A DNA stretch of 5,252 nt from positions 1 through 5,252 of the forward strand of contig DEIH01000069.1 of assembly GCA_002352375.1 (NCBI GenBank), written 5' to 3'. The translations under genes and the position numbers were made by a program. Shown piece by piece: positions 4,566-5,252 of the stretch. Positions within the stretch are counted from its first letter, which is position 1. Every line of letters begins with the position of its first letter. Under the pieces are notes generated by a model. It saw only the letters and a list, made by a program, of their open reading frames with translations. It ran no database searches and was not told the origin of the DNA. The stretch comes from Spirochaeta sp. UBA2779. Its GTDB lineage: Bacteria > Spirochaetota > Spirochaetia > DSM-2461.

Positions 4566-5252
4566 TTAAACAGACGGATTTCGCCCATGGCAAACTTTGA
4601 ATTTCTTCCCGCTCCCGCACGGACAACTCTCGTTCCGTCCAGGGCGATTTCCCTCTTCCACAACAAAAAAACGCCGGAACTCTGATGCCGGTATACGCCG
4701 GTTCAGAGCCTGCACCATGGCTTTAAAATGTGGATCCGTATGCTTAAAAAACGCGGCGTACCCCTCACAGAGCCAGTTTAATTTCCCGCCTTCAGCCTCA
4801 ACAAGACGGTCTTTGGGACAGGCCCCGTTGCAAAGCCTTAAAAAAGGACAGGAACGGCACTTATCCGGCAACCCATCCCGTTTATCTTTACCGAATTTTA
4901 TCTGTATCGGGTTTGATACAATATCTGAGAGTTCTTCCTCCATTATATTACCCAGATAATAGTCAGGAAAAACATAATGATCGCAACTGTAGATGCTCCC
5001 GTCATGTTCAATGGCCATGGCTTTCCCGCAGGTTTCCGCGTGGACACAGACGTTCGAAGGATAACCGGCGTGCAAGCCCAGCTGGGTGTCAAACTGCTGA
5101 ACAAAGATTTCCCCGATATCCGCCTTCACCCAGCGGTCGAATATCCCGTTCATAAACGTCCCCCACTGCCGGGAACTCACACTCCTTTTTGAGACAGCTC
5201 CGCCTGTAATACCCCCCGGAAGAGATTCAACAATAGGAATAAACTGCAGGTA
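4566..5252 (-). CDS. Anaerobic sulfatase-maturase-type radical SAM/SPASM enzyme with SEC-C tail (5' end beyond window)
   Basis: The frame is open to the right edge, so only the last 228 residues are seen and the radical SAM CX3CX2C site lies outside. It begins YLQFIPIVE, a segment characteristic of anSME enzymes, which convert an active-site Cys or Ser of sulfatases to formylglycine. The SPASM region has eight cysteines: C69, C75, C90, C132, C135, C141, C145 and C162. Their spacing (x5, x14, then x2, x5, x3, x16) closely follows the Clostridium enzyme, where they hold two auxiliary [4Fe-4S] clusters. C90 is followed by D91, corresponding to the aspartate proposed there as catalytic base. LNWLCEGYAAFFKH closes the domain. 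A SEC-C motif (C210, C212, C221, H222) forms the tail, as in several relatives. A GTG at 5180 is not the start because conserved sequence continues upstream of it. No sulfatase is visible, and other peptide-modifying targets cannot be excluded. Confidence 0.9.
   Translation of the reverse strand, partial: YLQFIPIVESLPGGITGGAVSKRSVSSRQWGTFMNGIFDRWVKADIGEIFVQQFDTQLGLHAGYPSNVCVHAETCGKAMAIEHDGSIYSCDHYVFPDYYLGNIMEEELSDIVSNPIQIKFGKDKRDGLPDKCRSCPFLRLCNGACPKDRLVEAEGGKLNWLCEGYAAFFKHTDPHFKAMVQALNRRIPASEFRRFFVVEEGNRPGRNESCPCGSGKKFKVCHGRNPSV

Noticed and set aside
4597..4959. 120-codon plus-strand open frame
   Set aside because: Antisense to the maturase gene, whose cysteine spacing proves the minus-strand reading.
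5178..5180. GTG as the start of the maturase-like protein
   Set aside because: The frame stays open to the window edge and the upstream codons spell the conserved YLQFIPIVE segment, so the gene is simply cut by the window.

Overview
The window looks like ordinary chromosomal DNA from an anaerobic or microaerophilic bacterium of moderate GC content. My best guess is a free-living spirochaete. The reasons are a DUF4139-type exported protein, a lipoprotein with a loose lipobox, an anaerobic sulfatase-maturase-type radical SAM enzyme, a long/short Hsp20 pair, strong AGGAGG ribosome sites and sigma70/sigma54-like promoters. Taxonomy is inferred from gene content only. No mobile elements, CRISPR arrays, tRNA or rRNA genes were seen.

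Layout. Positions 1-2742 carry three minus-strand genes, read right to left. They encode a secreted lipoprotein with a concanavalin-A-like/polysaccharide-lyase-like fold (2742-1822), a small SEC-C zinc-motif protein (1787-1479) and a DUF4139-family exported protein that runs off the left edge (1391-1). Positions 2743-3021 are a divergent, AT-rich regulatory region. It holds a sigma70-like promoter almost on top of the lipoprotein start. Facing right, it holds a sigma54-like -24/-12 element with upstream repeated half-sites. Positions 3022-3841 carry two tandem small heat shock (Hsp20) genes in a tight operon, followed by a long stem-loop. Positions 4000-4549 carry an A-type iron-sulfur carrier (IscA/ErpA/SufA family) and a 72-residue protein I do not recognise. 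Their promoter is overlapped by a perfect 25-bp palindrome resembling an IscR-type operator. Positions 5252-4566, on the minus strand, carry the C-terminal part of a radical SAM/SPASM enzyme of the sulfatase-maturase type with a SEC-C tail. It converges on the 72-residue gene.

How the genes fit together. The Hsp20 pair is a stress-chaperone module. The IscA-like operon looks separately controlled, probably by an iron-sulfur-sensing Rrf2-family repressor. The maturase itself needs several [4Fe-4S] clusters, so proximity to a cluster carrier is plausible, but it is on the opposite strand and not co-transcribed. Its usual target, a sulfatase, is not in the window. The lipoprotein could act on polysaccharide at the cell surface. 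I see no gene set that clearly forms a new multi-gene system. The most interesting signals are regulatory: the IscR-like palindrome, the sigma54-like element with its upstream repeats, and the stem-loop after the Hsp20 genes.
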